Below, in pieces: positions 1 through 11,700 of a stretch of 64,000 nucleotides of DNA (position 1 is the first letter of the stretch; each line of letters begins with the position of its first letter). The position numbers were made by a program, and so were the translations under genes. Under the pieces are notes generated by a model. That model was not told the origin of the DNA and did not search any database. It worked only from the letters and a program-made list of their open reading frames with translations. Source of the DNA: Ypsolopha sequella (Eukaryota > Arthropoda > Insecta > Lepidoptera > Ypsolophidae); the NCBI GenBank assembly GCA_934047225.1, contig OW203986.1:19409221-19473220 (forward strand), in the 5' to 3' direction.

Positions 1-1256
1 AAAATTCCCAAGTGACAAGAACAATTCTTTAAAAAATCATAAAAAAGTAATGGTTAATTTATATGCCAAAATAATGAAAACTATGTCCTAAAATGGCATA
101 TATTCTCTGAAAATAAAATAAAAAATATCTTTTAGAATTAAGCTATAGGAATTGAATATCATCATCAATTTTGAATAATTAAGTAGAACTGTAATTTGAT
201 ATTACCTCGTTGTAGGTTTGGAAAATTAATTGAAAAATATTGTACTACTATTAAACTCAACTGACTCAGTAGTTGGTTATTGAGCTGTCTTGAAGGCCGA
301 TAGATCTTCTTATTGCTTAATTTTCATATTATGCCGGTTGTTAATAGATAGGCGGCCATCTTGGAACAAAAACCCAAAATCTACTCTTCCAATTTTTCCA
401 ATGAAACACACACAGTTCACAGTAGGTTTTTAAAGTAAATATGTAAACGTGAAAATTATTTTTCAATTCCGCATACGTTTCTTTAGGAAAGTTGTTCAGT
501 ATTACCAGTATAAAATGTGGTTTTATTTAAAGATACCTGCTAATTTACACATGGTATTACTGATGTAACGGATTTTTGTTGATATTTAGTTCAATAATAT
601 TCATAAATAATAATACACGTGTATAACCAGACAAACTGTTTACGTACTATATCACCGACCTAATCTACTCTACAAGTTGTTTATAATGAAGATTATAATA
701 ATATATATGAGAACCGATGTGAAAAATTACCTGTTGAAAAAAAAACATTACTTTAGTAACTACTCCACAAACACCCCTGTTATTGAGAGCGGACGGAGGA
801 GCGGCGGCCGTCGGGAGAGAACAAGAGCACCTACTGAACTTACTTCTGATTAGCTTTTTTCTCTGTGTATTTCGTTTCTGAGTCTGCTGTATGGGTGGTA
901 GAAAACTCGTAGTTTTTACAGAGTAGGAAAGTCTTATTTTAAATAAGGTTATTTTTACAAATTCAGTAATTGAATTTGAATCCTAACTAAAACTTTATAA
1001 ATTAAAAAGTATAATTAAGAAGGTGCACGATTAAAATTCCTAAATGTCAAACTCACTCACCGTCTCTGAAGTCTAGTAGTTCAACGTCGCGACCTCTAAT
1101 CTAGAACTTGCGGTTTCAAATTCTGCGTTCTTTGGACAACAACACAACCACAGACCATGCGTAATTGGTCTGTGAATACAACAGTACAACATCAAGTAGT
1201 TACAAAAATGCGGCGTACAGTGGTAGAAAAATTCAACGGTTTTGGGTTTAGTATCT
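1..1256. other. AT-rich intergenic DNA, no gene recognised
   Basis: No open reading frame here looks like a protein gene. A short GC-rich patch lies at about 787-830. A perfect 9-bp hairpin (cacagacca / tggtctgtg) with an 8-nt loop lies at 1149-1174. The rest is AT-rich with no repeat that I can pair elsewhere in the window. Confidence 0.5.
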
Positions 1257-1327
1257 CGGTGGTGGCGCAGTCGGTTGCGCGCTTGTCGTGAAAGCAAGAG
1301 GTCGCAGGTTCGAATCCTTACCACGGA
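1257..1327 (+). tRNA. tRNA-like sequence (pseudo-tRNA or SINE head)
   Basis: The segment has an A-box-like tggcgcagtcgg with a D stem of gcgc/gcgc, an anticodon-like arm (cttgt / gcaag) and a perfect B box ggttcgaatcc. The acceptor arms cggtggt and accacgg pair with one mismatch, and a run of T (Pol III terminator) follows directly. Against a working tRNA, the T stem is poorly paired and the base before the putative TGA anticodon is G instead of the near-universal T. I read it as a decayed tRNA or the head of a tRNA-derived SINE. Confidence 0.5.
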
Positions 1328-4300
1328 ATTTTTTCTTAGTTTTTTTCTAGTTTATTATGCCCTCTAATGAACTTTAAATACGATATATTTTGCCACAATA
1401 GAGTCATCATCAGTAGAAAGTTTCTATAAACAATCTTTAGAACAAGATGAAAGCTTAATTAAGCCGTAAATAAATGTATGAAGATACTGTGATCGTTTTT
1501 ACTCTGGAAATAAACATCATGGTGAGTTCAATAAGATATAGAATACTCGACTAAACTCAACAAACAAACCTGCGTTTTTGTCTCAAGCTCCATACTTTCA
1601 TTTGACTCACATAGCCGTTGTTAATGTCTGTTAAGTTTAATAACACCCCTCTACCCTTGGAACGGGATGTCGTTGCAATTATTGCTACATCGCAAACGCT
1701 GGCTAGTGATGTGCTTTAATTAATTTATGTCGATTTTTTAAATTCATATTAATCATCGATAACCTCCATTTTATTTCTATGGACCTAATGCGATATCCTA
1801 ATTGTTCTTTATCAACTTACTAGCCTTTTGCTCACAGCTCCATTCACACTGAAGAAGTAACAAACTTAACCACTTTATATCACAAAATTCTTTCTTAGCG
1901 GTTTTTATAAGGAACAGCTGCCAAACTTCAAGTTATTAGATTTTATAGTTTCAGAGATTTAGTGATGGATCAGTAAGTTGAGTGGTATTCCACTTATTTG
2001 TCGCTGTATAATGGTGAAAGCCACTTTCTCGCGTAAAAGCTGCTAAACTAATTGCTAAAATTATTTATATTTTAACCTAACACGCTCCTCCTCGCTCCGC
2101 TTCGCTTCTTTCGTGATCGCACCTGATTTTTTGAAGGACGTCTGTAATAGTTTTAATCTCACTGCTATCTTGTGTTCCCTGTCAGTGAAAATAAAACACA
2201 ATTTCTTAAATTTTTAATCGGGGTAAGCCTTTTCCGGATATTAGGTATCAATAGTAAAGTATAGAGTGAACCCGTAAATGATTGCTTTTTCTAGCATAAT
2301 GTGAAATTGTTTTGTTCACTTTTTTTTCTCAAACTGCTTGCTTCAACTAACCTGACCTGTTGCAAACATTTTTTCCTATCGTCGGTATAGTTATTTTTAC
2401 CAAAAAGATAGTTATATTTTATCCAAACACAGCCTAAATATCTAAGATATTAACTAATACGCCTACTAAACAACGAAAACAATTAAGACTGTTGAAACTA
2501 TATATCTATAGACAAAGGAAGTTTCCGAAACTTGCTCCGTCCGAGATATCGATAAATCGTCTGAAGAGTAGCGCAGCACTGTCTGCTCTGAATTATGTTC
2601 GCCTAGTGTTAATTTCAGGACGCTTTTCTGACAAATTCGCCTGAGGCGCGCAGTGCGCACGCCCCACACTGTTAATGGCCCTCCAAGAGATTCTAGCCGA
2701 CACGAGCTTATTCTTCAGCATATTACTTTATAGTTGCCGCATTAAGCGCGGGTGTTTTATCGGCTTCAATAGCTTCTGTGGAGAAGCTAAGAAAATTGTT
2801 ATGAAGCGGTAGCAGCTCATTATAAGTTTCGCTTTTCTGTGGAACCGTAAAAACTGCGCTTTGATCGCATTTTATAAGATTTTTGAATGATATTTTTCTC
2901 TTTAACGAAAATAAATGCAATTTATATCCTTGTGAATGTAAAATATGTTTGTATGTATGAGTTACTTGAAAGCAACTGAAATCTTAATGAGTTATTTATT
3001 ATTATTATCTGAATTTCTGTTCTGGGCAACTGTGATATAATGAGGTTCGTTGGGACACGAGTGCTGAGTTGTATAATAGACTGCACGAGTGTTCCAATGG
3101 CTAATTATGTTCAGTTAGACAAAATACTTCATCTACGACCATGATATCGTCTTTGGTTGACATTATTTACAATCTTCTCAACTAATAGCTTGGTCCTACT
3201 TATAAGCTTAAACAAGAATTTAAGATGTTCACCATGATTGTCGATAATTTACAAATTTACGTTCTGTGGGAACATCCAAGGTTGCATAACAGAAGCAAAA
3301 GAAGAAATATTAGTCGCTGATTGGTTATCAAAACGGTGCAACAATGAATTAGGTCAATCACAGCGCAGAAAAACTGTGTTAATGTTTTTTGCGATACTGA
3401 CCAACAGCATAGATACTTATAAAAGCGTGTTTAATGTTTTGAGATAAAAAATAAAACATTTTGTGAAATCTTAGATTTGGTTAACTTTGGAATAATCTGT
3501 TTTAACTACAGAAATCAGAGAAAAAATGTGGATAAATCAGTCTTTACTTTAGTCAATCTGCAAAGAGCTAGGTTTATAAAACACACAACTATAAAGAACT
3601 TCTTGTTTATTTGTAAATTTGCTCTACTTCATTTATTATTCTTTGTTCTACCAATAATACAATGGAAGGAAAATGCAACAAAATTAAGCGCATTACATCA
3701 GTCCTTTCTATTTACAAAATTTGTTATTCAGTGAATGTAATCAGTAAATAAATCAGACTAGCCAAGACATCGTTAAGCATATTATTCATACTACTTCCTT
3801 GCGAATTTCGAAGCGAGCTCGTAACTCTTTACAGCCTTTGTGTTGCTCTAAAATAAAATATTTAGTAAAACGCGGTCGCATGTGGAAGATCCTTCGAATA
3901 GGATATCTATCGAGATAGTTTACACGCCTTCTTGAACCGCACATTGTGTTATAAAAATGACTTCGTATTCTTTGATTTCTAACCCTATTCCAAGAGTATA
4001 AGATCCAAAATACAAAAGCTGGATTTTCAAAGTTATACAGAATGGGAATTTTTCAGTGGCCACGGCGTCCAGTCGCGTGTTCATGCGGCGTATAGTAACT
4101 GTAGAACTGAATAAGTAAATGCTTGCTATAAATCAAGTTAATTGCATCGGGGCACCTCCTCATATGAAGCAACGAGGTGGTAGTTGCAGTTTTCGATGGA
4201 GTGGTAGCCGACCGCCCGTTTCCGCCTTCCCGGCTTTTTGACCGGTCTATCCGCTTTTAAAGTGTGCAAATATGATAACTTGGTTAGAATATCGATATTT

Positions 4301-4786
4301 CTGATCTATAAAGACGGTTTGTGTGTTCCCGGATACTTAAAAGCTCTTATCGTGAGCATGAGATGGGAAAACCTCTGAAATCTCCATAAACTAAAAAGTA
4401 AACATGAAGAATATATAACTTTAAACTCTCGCGTTTCGTACACATTATAATATATATAATCGGGTCTACCGCGATAAATTTTTACCTTTTTTACGAAAAA
4501 GGGGACACCCGACGTTTCGAGACAGTTGCATGTCTCGTGGTCTACGGGAAACTGGCCAGTATGGCGAGGCGCAGTGATGAAATGCAGGTGACGACCGAAG
4601 TATTTTTTTTTTACCCACATAAACACTTTAGTCTTTACTAAAGAAAAACCGAAGTATATTTCTTAAAAGAATTTACCCGAGAAATTTCAGTAATATTTCC
4701 GAGTGTGGACGGTCAGTAAAAGTATGACAGAAATAAATTTCTATGTTTGAACACTTGACGATTTATACATCGCAAGGAGATATAAA
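1328..4786. other. Intergenic DNA, no gene recognised
   Basis: AT-rich sequence with a few short open frames that show no domain or motif. A GC-richer stretch at about 4040-4260 (hexamers rich in cg) might be an exon or old repeat but has no supportable frame. A ctcctcgctccgcttcgctt run near 2083-2107 resembles repeat-derived sequence. No paired repeats were found. Confidence 0.4.
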
Positions 4787-4959
4787 TTAACGTAATATCA
4801 TTGCAATATAGAAACGTAGAAAGAAAAGTAAATCTGGATGTGAGGAGCTCTGAACCGGGCTCTAGCGAGAGGTCCCGGGTTCGAATCCCGGTTCAGAGCT
4901 CCTCACATCCAGATTTACTTTTCTTTCTGCGTTTCTATACTGCAATGATATAATGTTAA
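4787..4959. repeat. Long palindrome with a tRNA T-arm at its centre
   Basis: The left arm 4787-4859 and right arm 4887-4959 are 73-nt inverted repeats with 4 mismatches by my alignment, separated by 27 nt. Around the loop lies a perfect B box, ggttcgaatcc, flanked by a fully paired 5-bp T stem (ccggg/cccgg), so the right half of the tip looks like the T arm of a tRNA. A transcript of either strand would fold into one long hairpin. It could be a hairpin MITE, a foldback derived from a tRNA-like SINE, or a small-RNA precursor. Confidence 0.85.
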
Positions 4960-6524
4960 GTCAGTTAAAGTGTCAACACTCAACATCCTCTTTTCACAGA
5001 CGGTTTTGGCTTCCAAACGTGATAGGGAGTAGGGTTAGCCGCCGTACTTCGAGCACAGATAACGCATGCAGTTTTTTCCATGACCGTCAGCAAGTGGTAG
5101 GTATTCGACACTATGCACATAAAATAAAGAAAATTCATTAGTACATGCTCGACCGGCAGAATTTGAACCTGGATCTTAAGATCTAACATCTTATAATCAT
5201 AATTATAAGACAAATGAAAAGAGAAAATCGAACTAGCTGGCACATTTTGAACTGAAACAACGAACTTGTTTTCGTATAGTCATTATCATTGGTCACATTA
5301 TCTTCTCTTGCAGGTCTAGAGTCGCCGATAAATGCAAACAATTTACAACAGTTTAGATAATACACACAAAACCATGTTTTACATTAATGCGCTTGCCCAC
5401 ACAAAACTACACAAACTTTTATAACTAACTTTGACCTAAAAATTCTTCACCGACATTCACCAAAACTCAATCTAAAACTGCCCAAAACACATATGAAAAT
5501 CAGAGTAGTATACAATTTAAAGTTGTCGAACCATGCCTCAACTTGAGACTTTGCAAACTAATAACGTAACAAACAACCAAGCATGCGAGCGTGGAGAACA
5601 AAAACGGACATCCCGACCCGGATCATTAGCCCGGTGGAAGTACTAATAAAATCAGAAAAAAAAGCATTTAATTCCGGAGTAATTTTTTTTTTCTGAATGG
5701 ATTCTTTTGTATGCATATTTCATAAAATTACACTTTTCTAACTGATCTTTGTCGTGTAGAATTCTAACCCAACAACTTAAAGGAAAAAACAGACGAATAT
5801 TTTTTTAAAGTGTAATATATATTCAAAGATGCATAAAGCATGATTTTTAAAACAAATTCGACAATGTAAATAATTAAAAGAAAAAGTAAACTAAAACAAA
5901 AATAGAATCGTCGTACTTTAATAAAAAATATTTACATCGTTGTAATTGTGATAAAATGGCAAAGCATGATTTTTTACCGTCTTTGAACAAATAAACGTTT
6001 GGAAAAGTGATTTATCCTTTTATTCCTATTTTTTCCTGTTTTATTTTTCCTTCACATCGTTTACAAAATAATAAAATAAAATATATAGAAACCATTTAGG
6101 TCCTCTTCATCACGGTTTACTCTATCTATTTATACTGGAAAAAGCGCATCGTGAATTAAAATTTGTTGTAAACCCATTTCTATCGGACTATCAAACAAGA
6201 AACTTCAAGTACTATTCTCGTACAGAAGTTTTGGCATTTTATTTGAAAATTTGAAGTTATTCATGGTTTTTACCTTCCTTAACGTTTAAAAAACGTTCCT
6301 TTGAATAGGATCACTTTGATGTCTATCTTCCTGTCTCTATGCTTTTCTGAGTATCTACATCAAGGTACGATTAATTTCAAATACTAATGTTTATAGTCCC
6401 ATAATACTTGAAAAATCAGCTTTCCCACTCAGTCGAATAAAAAGATAAGGCCTTTCAAATGATTTATTTGATAAAAAGCTTACGTACATACATGGTACAG
6501 TCAACAAAAGAGACCAGGCCCATT
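4960..6524. other. Intergenic DNA, repeat-like scraps only
   Basis: No supportable gene. On the minus strand at about 5150-5180 there is an isolated B-box-like ggttcaaattc, as in the tail of a tRNA-derived SINE, without a matching A box that I can place. A GC-richer piece at about 5590-5640 stands out from the AT-rich surround. Confidence 0.35.
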
Positions 6525-6723
6525 GATCCTAAACTCTGATTTTTCATTCCGTAGAATTTTAGAATTTAGAACTGTAGAAGTTAGAACTGTAAAGTTCAAG
6601 GAAAGGGATGGAACTGTGCAAGTAAGCGAGATGAACTGTATCGTTTCTCCTTTACTAGCACAGCGCCATCCCTTTCCCTGAAATGTCAGAATTCTACGGA
6701 ATGAAAGATCAGAGTTGAAGATC
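6525..6723. repeat. Foldback (MITE-like) inverted repeat
   Basis: The two halves are imperfect inverted repeats of each other. The outer arm (aactctgat near 6532, followed by ttcattccgtagaatt) is mirrored by aattctacggaatgaa ending in atcagagtt at 6716. The inner arm around 6595-6620 (ggaaagggatgg) is mirrored at 6657-6682. The outermost gatc on both sides extends the pairing. No coding capacity and no clear target duplication. Confidence 0.7.
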
Positions 6724-6768
6724 CACAGATGAGTGATTGATGTGTGTGCAGTATGTATTGACCAGGTA

Positions 6769-6974
6769 CACTCCGTTGTAGGTCTTAGAATCAAAGTATT
6801 TTCGCTGGGCCTGGTTAGGTTAGGTTAGGTATCACTCCCCTGTAGGTCTTTGAATCAAAGTGTTATCGTTAGGCCTGGTAAGGTAAGGTTAGGTATCACT
6901 CCCCTGTAAATCTTAGAATCAAAGTGTTTTCGCTGGGACTGGTAAGGTTAGATATCAATCCCCTGTAGGTACTT
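6769..6974. repeat. 64-bp minisatellite containing TTAGG triplets
   Basis: Units start at 6769, 6833 and 6897, with a partial fourth from about 6956. Each unit reads cactcccctgtaggtctt, then a gaatcaaagtgtt block, then a ctggttaggttaggt-like tail. The first unit holds three perfect TTAGG repeats (6815-6829), the canonical insect telomere unit; later units carry decayed versions (taaggtaaggttagg). It is either a local minisatellite or a very short interstitial telomere-like tract. Confidence 0.8.
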
Positions 6975-7042
6975 ATAATATGCCTTTATTAGCTTTTTAT
7001 TAATATGGGATATAAAATAGATATAGCTTTTAATATACATAT

Positions 7043-7138
7043 ATAAAAGAAAATTTTGAACTTGAAATATATTGAATATTTATATATTGAAATATATTTT
7101 AAGGCCAAAATATATTCAAGTTCAAAATTTTCTTTTAT
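7043..7138. repeat. AT-rich hairpin repeat
   Basis: The 24-nt arms 7043-7066 and 7115-7138 (ataaaagaaaattttgaact... and its mirror) are perfect inverted repeats. The 48-nt AT-rich centre itself partly pairs. No coding capacity. Confidence 0.8.
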
Positions 7139-8152
7139 TTATGAATTTTTAAAGTTATATCAATATTATATGCTATTGAAATAAAAAGCTATCAAAAACT
7201 AAGCAATTGCAGACTGTAGCTGAATATGAGTGACAGTAAAAATTACGGCAAAGCAAGATTTTCTTGGTTTGATTAACCACTAAACATCCTTTCTATAAAT
7301 TGGCATAAATTCATAGTGTATTAATACTGAAAGTTACAATTCCTTGTAAAAAAAATGATTTCTGCTATTACTTATACTCATATTAGTTCATAGTGTTCAC
7401 TCATATTAATTCATAGTGTTCATATTTTATCGTACAGAGCAAGTACTATTTTTAAATTAGTTTTATTTATGTTTATTCTCCACTGTTACTTTTATTATTT
7501 TCTGCGAAACAAAAACTACTTGTACACTGTGAAATAAAATTTTTCACGCGATCCTAGTACTTTTTTTTAATAATAAGCAAATAGAATTACGAGACGGATG
7601 AGAAGGGAACAAGAAATGATTTTAATATATGAACGCATGCAGGAGGATTGCGAAGCCACTCAAAAATTCAGGCACACGTACGATGCTAAATTACATTAAA
7701 AGATAACTGGAATATAAGAAGGAGTAAAACCGCAAACTATGAAAACATAATACCGTATACCAGGATGTGCGTTGCAAATATACCCTTGTCCCATGTTCTA
7801 AACTGATATTTTCTCGGCAATTAAGTTATATTAAATCCATAAATACAAATACATTATTATGATATGAACTCCTGTGTGACCGAACATGAATTGTAAAATG
7901 CAAGTGACAGCAGTCCACAATCGTACAACCCCTTACGTCCCAACATAATGGGTGGTGAGCCTTTTCACCGTACTTCAGTCATATTATAGGGATCCACAGC
8001 TTAAGAGTATGACATAGCCAAAACAAAAACCAGTTCCGGGCGTGGCTTATTCTATTTTACGATAGCGCGCGGGGGGAAATTCGTCCCGGTCTCTAAGCTC
8101 GCGTCACCATAGCAAAAATACGAATAGAGTGGACGAGGTAGGGTCAAAAGTA
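7139..8152. other. Intergenic DNA, no gene recognised
   Basis: Mostly AT-rich. A 23-bp direct repeat (core actcatattagttcatagtg) occurs twice in tandem at about 7376-7424. A GC-rich fragment with gatagcgcgcggggggaaat lies at about 8062-8110 just outside the OTU element. No frame is supportable. Confidence 0.4.
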
Positions 8153-8347
8153 ATCCCATCAAAAACATAAAATGTACAAAAATGGCAAGTCTCGCAACGC
8201 AATCCTTCCACCGTAAAAAGTTGTGAGATCTTATGTAAAGCCAAGTCTGCTATTTTAGTTTTTATGGAAGCACCTTTTCATTTAAGTTAGTATGGGAGCA
8301 CCTATTTAACAAATTTATCATTAATTGTTTCCTATTTAGTTACCTAC

Positions 8348-8743
8348 TGTTAGCAACTTACTAATAAAAGTACATATTCTATAATTCTATAATTAAATAA
8401 AAATGGCATTATACATTGTGTTACTACATATAATATTGATTTTGATTATTTAATTTGTACAAAAGAGTTGAGGTTGAGCGAACACGTGCGATATCATGAC
8501 GATCATGACAAAAATTTTACGGACGATGGCGCCGAAGTTTTTGACAGAAGGAGAAACGTGGTGGAGTGCCTCACCTCAGTTCTTTTAGGTCGTTCTTTTA
8601 GATATATTTTCTTTTGTTCTTTTCGATCATTTATTTTGTGATTTACAAGCAAGAAAGTTTAATTGGTTATAAAGTGTTAATAGTATCTAGTAAACTGTGA
8701 AAGTGTTATTGTGTTTTATTACCAACTCTGTGGCAAGATTATA
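8348..8743 (+). repeat. 5' LTR of the gypsy element
   Basis: Begins tgttagcaactt and ends aagattata. Identical to 14631-15026 apart from one base that I could find. It presumably carries the promoter. A TGG that could begin a tRNA primer site lies at 8755, 11 nt past the LTR end, which is farther than usual. Confidence 0.95.
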
Positions 8744-8774
8744 GCTTCAGAAGTTGGAACGATCTACGCCTAAC

Positions 8775-11700
8775 ATGGACGAGCCGTCATCGCCCATACT
8801 ACCGGATTCAAGACAACAGAAAGCGATGCAACATTGCAACAAAGTGCAACCTGAGCCACCTGATCCTGCTCAAATGAATATCGCTACGGCTAGAAGTGAC
8901 TCTAGTGAAGATGAGCTTGAAATGAGAAGGACCTTGATTCGAAATACCATTCGATCACGTAAACGGCTATCACAACGCGACCGAAATAAGCGCCGTCGGC
9001 ATTCAGGCAGCAGTCCGGGTCCATGCAGCACCAGCCCTGAGCGTGAGTACGTGCGGAATGATAATCGTACGTATTGTAATTCTAATACCGAGCGCCAACG
9101 TGGACGTGAACATTTTCGTGTATGCGACCGTGAGCGTTTGCGTTTACGTGGCCGTGAGCGCCTGCGTGACCGCAGTCCTGAGTATCAGCAACAGCGTGAG
9201 CAACACTACAGCCGGCAAACTGGCCAGGCTAGTCACTTTGACAACATCCAGCACAACGTTCCTAGGGAGGCTGTACAGGCGAGTCGTAAACGTCGTAGTG
9301 ACGGTTTACAGACATCAAAACCATCGAGTGAGTCTTTTCAAGTTTTAGTCAGTGAAAATAGATCTGAGTTTTCTAAACAACCTAGGTTGACCTTATCGTC
9401 TCAAAATAAGATAGATTCTGCCAACCCTGCCGTGCTGGAAAATAACGATACATATGACCCTCAATCTGTGGGGTTAAATAAACTTATTGATGTTCTTTCG
9501 TCAGCATTCAATCAAAATAAGGTAGAAAAATTTCAAAATAACGTAAATGCGATTCCTGAGTTTGATCCATCTCTTAAAAATCAAAGTATGACTATATGGA
9601 TAAGTAAAGTTAACGAGTGCGCTACAATTTATGGGTGGTCTGATAAACAAACAATGCATTTCGCATTACCAAAACTTTCTGGTTTGGCAAAACGCTGGTA
9701 TGAAAGTTTACCATCTTTGTTGTTCTCTTGGCCTGAATGGCAAGAAAAATTGTTGGCAGCTTTTCCATGTCGTGAAAATTATGGTCAAATGTTGTCCGAC
9801 ATGTTATCAAAACGTGCTCGTTTTGGTGATCCTCTTGAAGAATATTTCTATGACAAATGTATATTGTTAAATCGTTGTGGCATACATGGCAAGGATGCAG
9901 TTGATTGCATAATTTTTGGCATTGAAGATCGCACTATTCGTTTAGGAGCTGAAGCAGCCCAATTTGAAGACCCAAATAAATTACTATCATTTTTGAGAAA
10001 CGCAAAAACATCTAAACAATTTGATAAAACGACGATTGATAAAACTCCAACGACGAGTACTGGTTCGGTTACAATACGAAACAAAAAAAACAATAATAAT
10101 CGCAGTTTTAGCAATGTTAATTGTTATAATTGTGGGCAAATGGGTCACTACAGCACCAAGTGTACTCAACCACTTAAACGATGCATCAAATGCAACATGA
10201 TAGGACATTTAGTTAATGATTGTCAAAAGAATAAAGAAAGTAATACGAACTCAAATGAGACTAGCAAAGATAAATCGGTTATGAAAATTTTCACCCGTAA
10301 TGAAACAGAAAAATATTTCAAAAAAGCAATTCTTAATGGTGAAACACTTGACTGCTTTATTGACCTTGGTAGCCAAAAAACCTTATTACGTGAAACTGAG
10401 GCTCGAGAAATTTTTGGTACATGGAATACCAGGGTTTTAGACCCATTGGTAGGTTTTGGTAATTCTTCAGTTCATCCAATTGGTTGTTTTGATGCACATG
10501 TTACCATCGACGACGTTTCTGCAGTAACAGAAATTTTAATAGTCCCGGATATTTACATGAAAAGTTATCCTTTACTAGTTGGACATTCGTTTACCGAACA
10601 AAATCACATTGTTATCACAAAAACAGTTGAAAAACTAATAATAACAAAAAGGCAAGACTGTGATGATGATATTAATAAGTTTCAATTGAGAATGAAGGAA
10701 ACGACTCTTGTTAGCGGATTGCAAATAATAGATTTTTACTCAGAACCGTCATTTAATGGTGACTTATACGTCGAAGGGGGAATGAGATTGGAGCCCGGAA
10801 AAGAATATAGCGTCTATAGCGGTTTGTTTGAATTTTCGCATGGACATGGGAAAATTGTGGTAAAAGGCAATTCTAAATCATTTGCTACTTTACAAAAGGA
10901 TAAAATTATTGGTAGGGGCTACACAGTTGAATGCAAAACCACTTGTTCTACCAGCACTACTACAAATGAGCCAAACATTATGCGGGTTGAATGTCAAAAT
11001 TTAAATAAGGACTCTGATATTTGCAAAAACATATTACCAATCAAATTAAATGAAATATCGACCGATCCCAGTATTTCCGAATTAGAACGTTTAGAATTGT
11101 GTAAGCTTTTAAACAATTATCGGAGTTGTTTTGCTTTTAATTTGCAAGAACTGGGTTGTACAAAGGATGGTGAGATGGCAATACAATTAACCGATGATCA
11201 GCCAATCGTTTACCGACCATATAGGCTATCCTATGACGAAAGGCAAAGTGTTCGAGAAATGATTGATGAACTGATGACAGCTGGCATTATACGAGAATCA
11301 AACTCACAATTTGCCAGTCCCATCATAATAGTAAAAAAGAAAACGGGAGATAAGCGACTCTGCGTTGATTTTCGGGCGCTGAATCGAAAAACTGTTAAGG
11401 AACATTACCCACTTCCTCGGATTGATGATCAACTTGATAATTTATCGGGATTCAAATATTTTAGCACGTTGGATTTGGCCTCAGGGTATTATCAAGTGCC
11501 TTTAATGGAAGAGAGTAAACATAAAACTGCATTCGTGACCCCTGATGGTCAGTATGAGTTTAACCGTATGCCCTTTGGGTTAGCTAACGCTCCCGCTGTT
11601 TTCCAAAGGGTGATTAATAAGGTGTTAGGAAAGGCTAGATTTGGTACGGCAATGGCATACATGGATGACATTATTATTGCTTCAACATCTGTTGAAGATG

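Noticed and set aside
3238..3734. Two consecutive plus-strand frames of 69 and 85 codons
   Set aside because: No family motif, AT-driven composition, and no splice or codon evidence tying them together.
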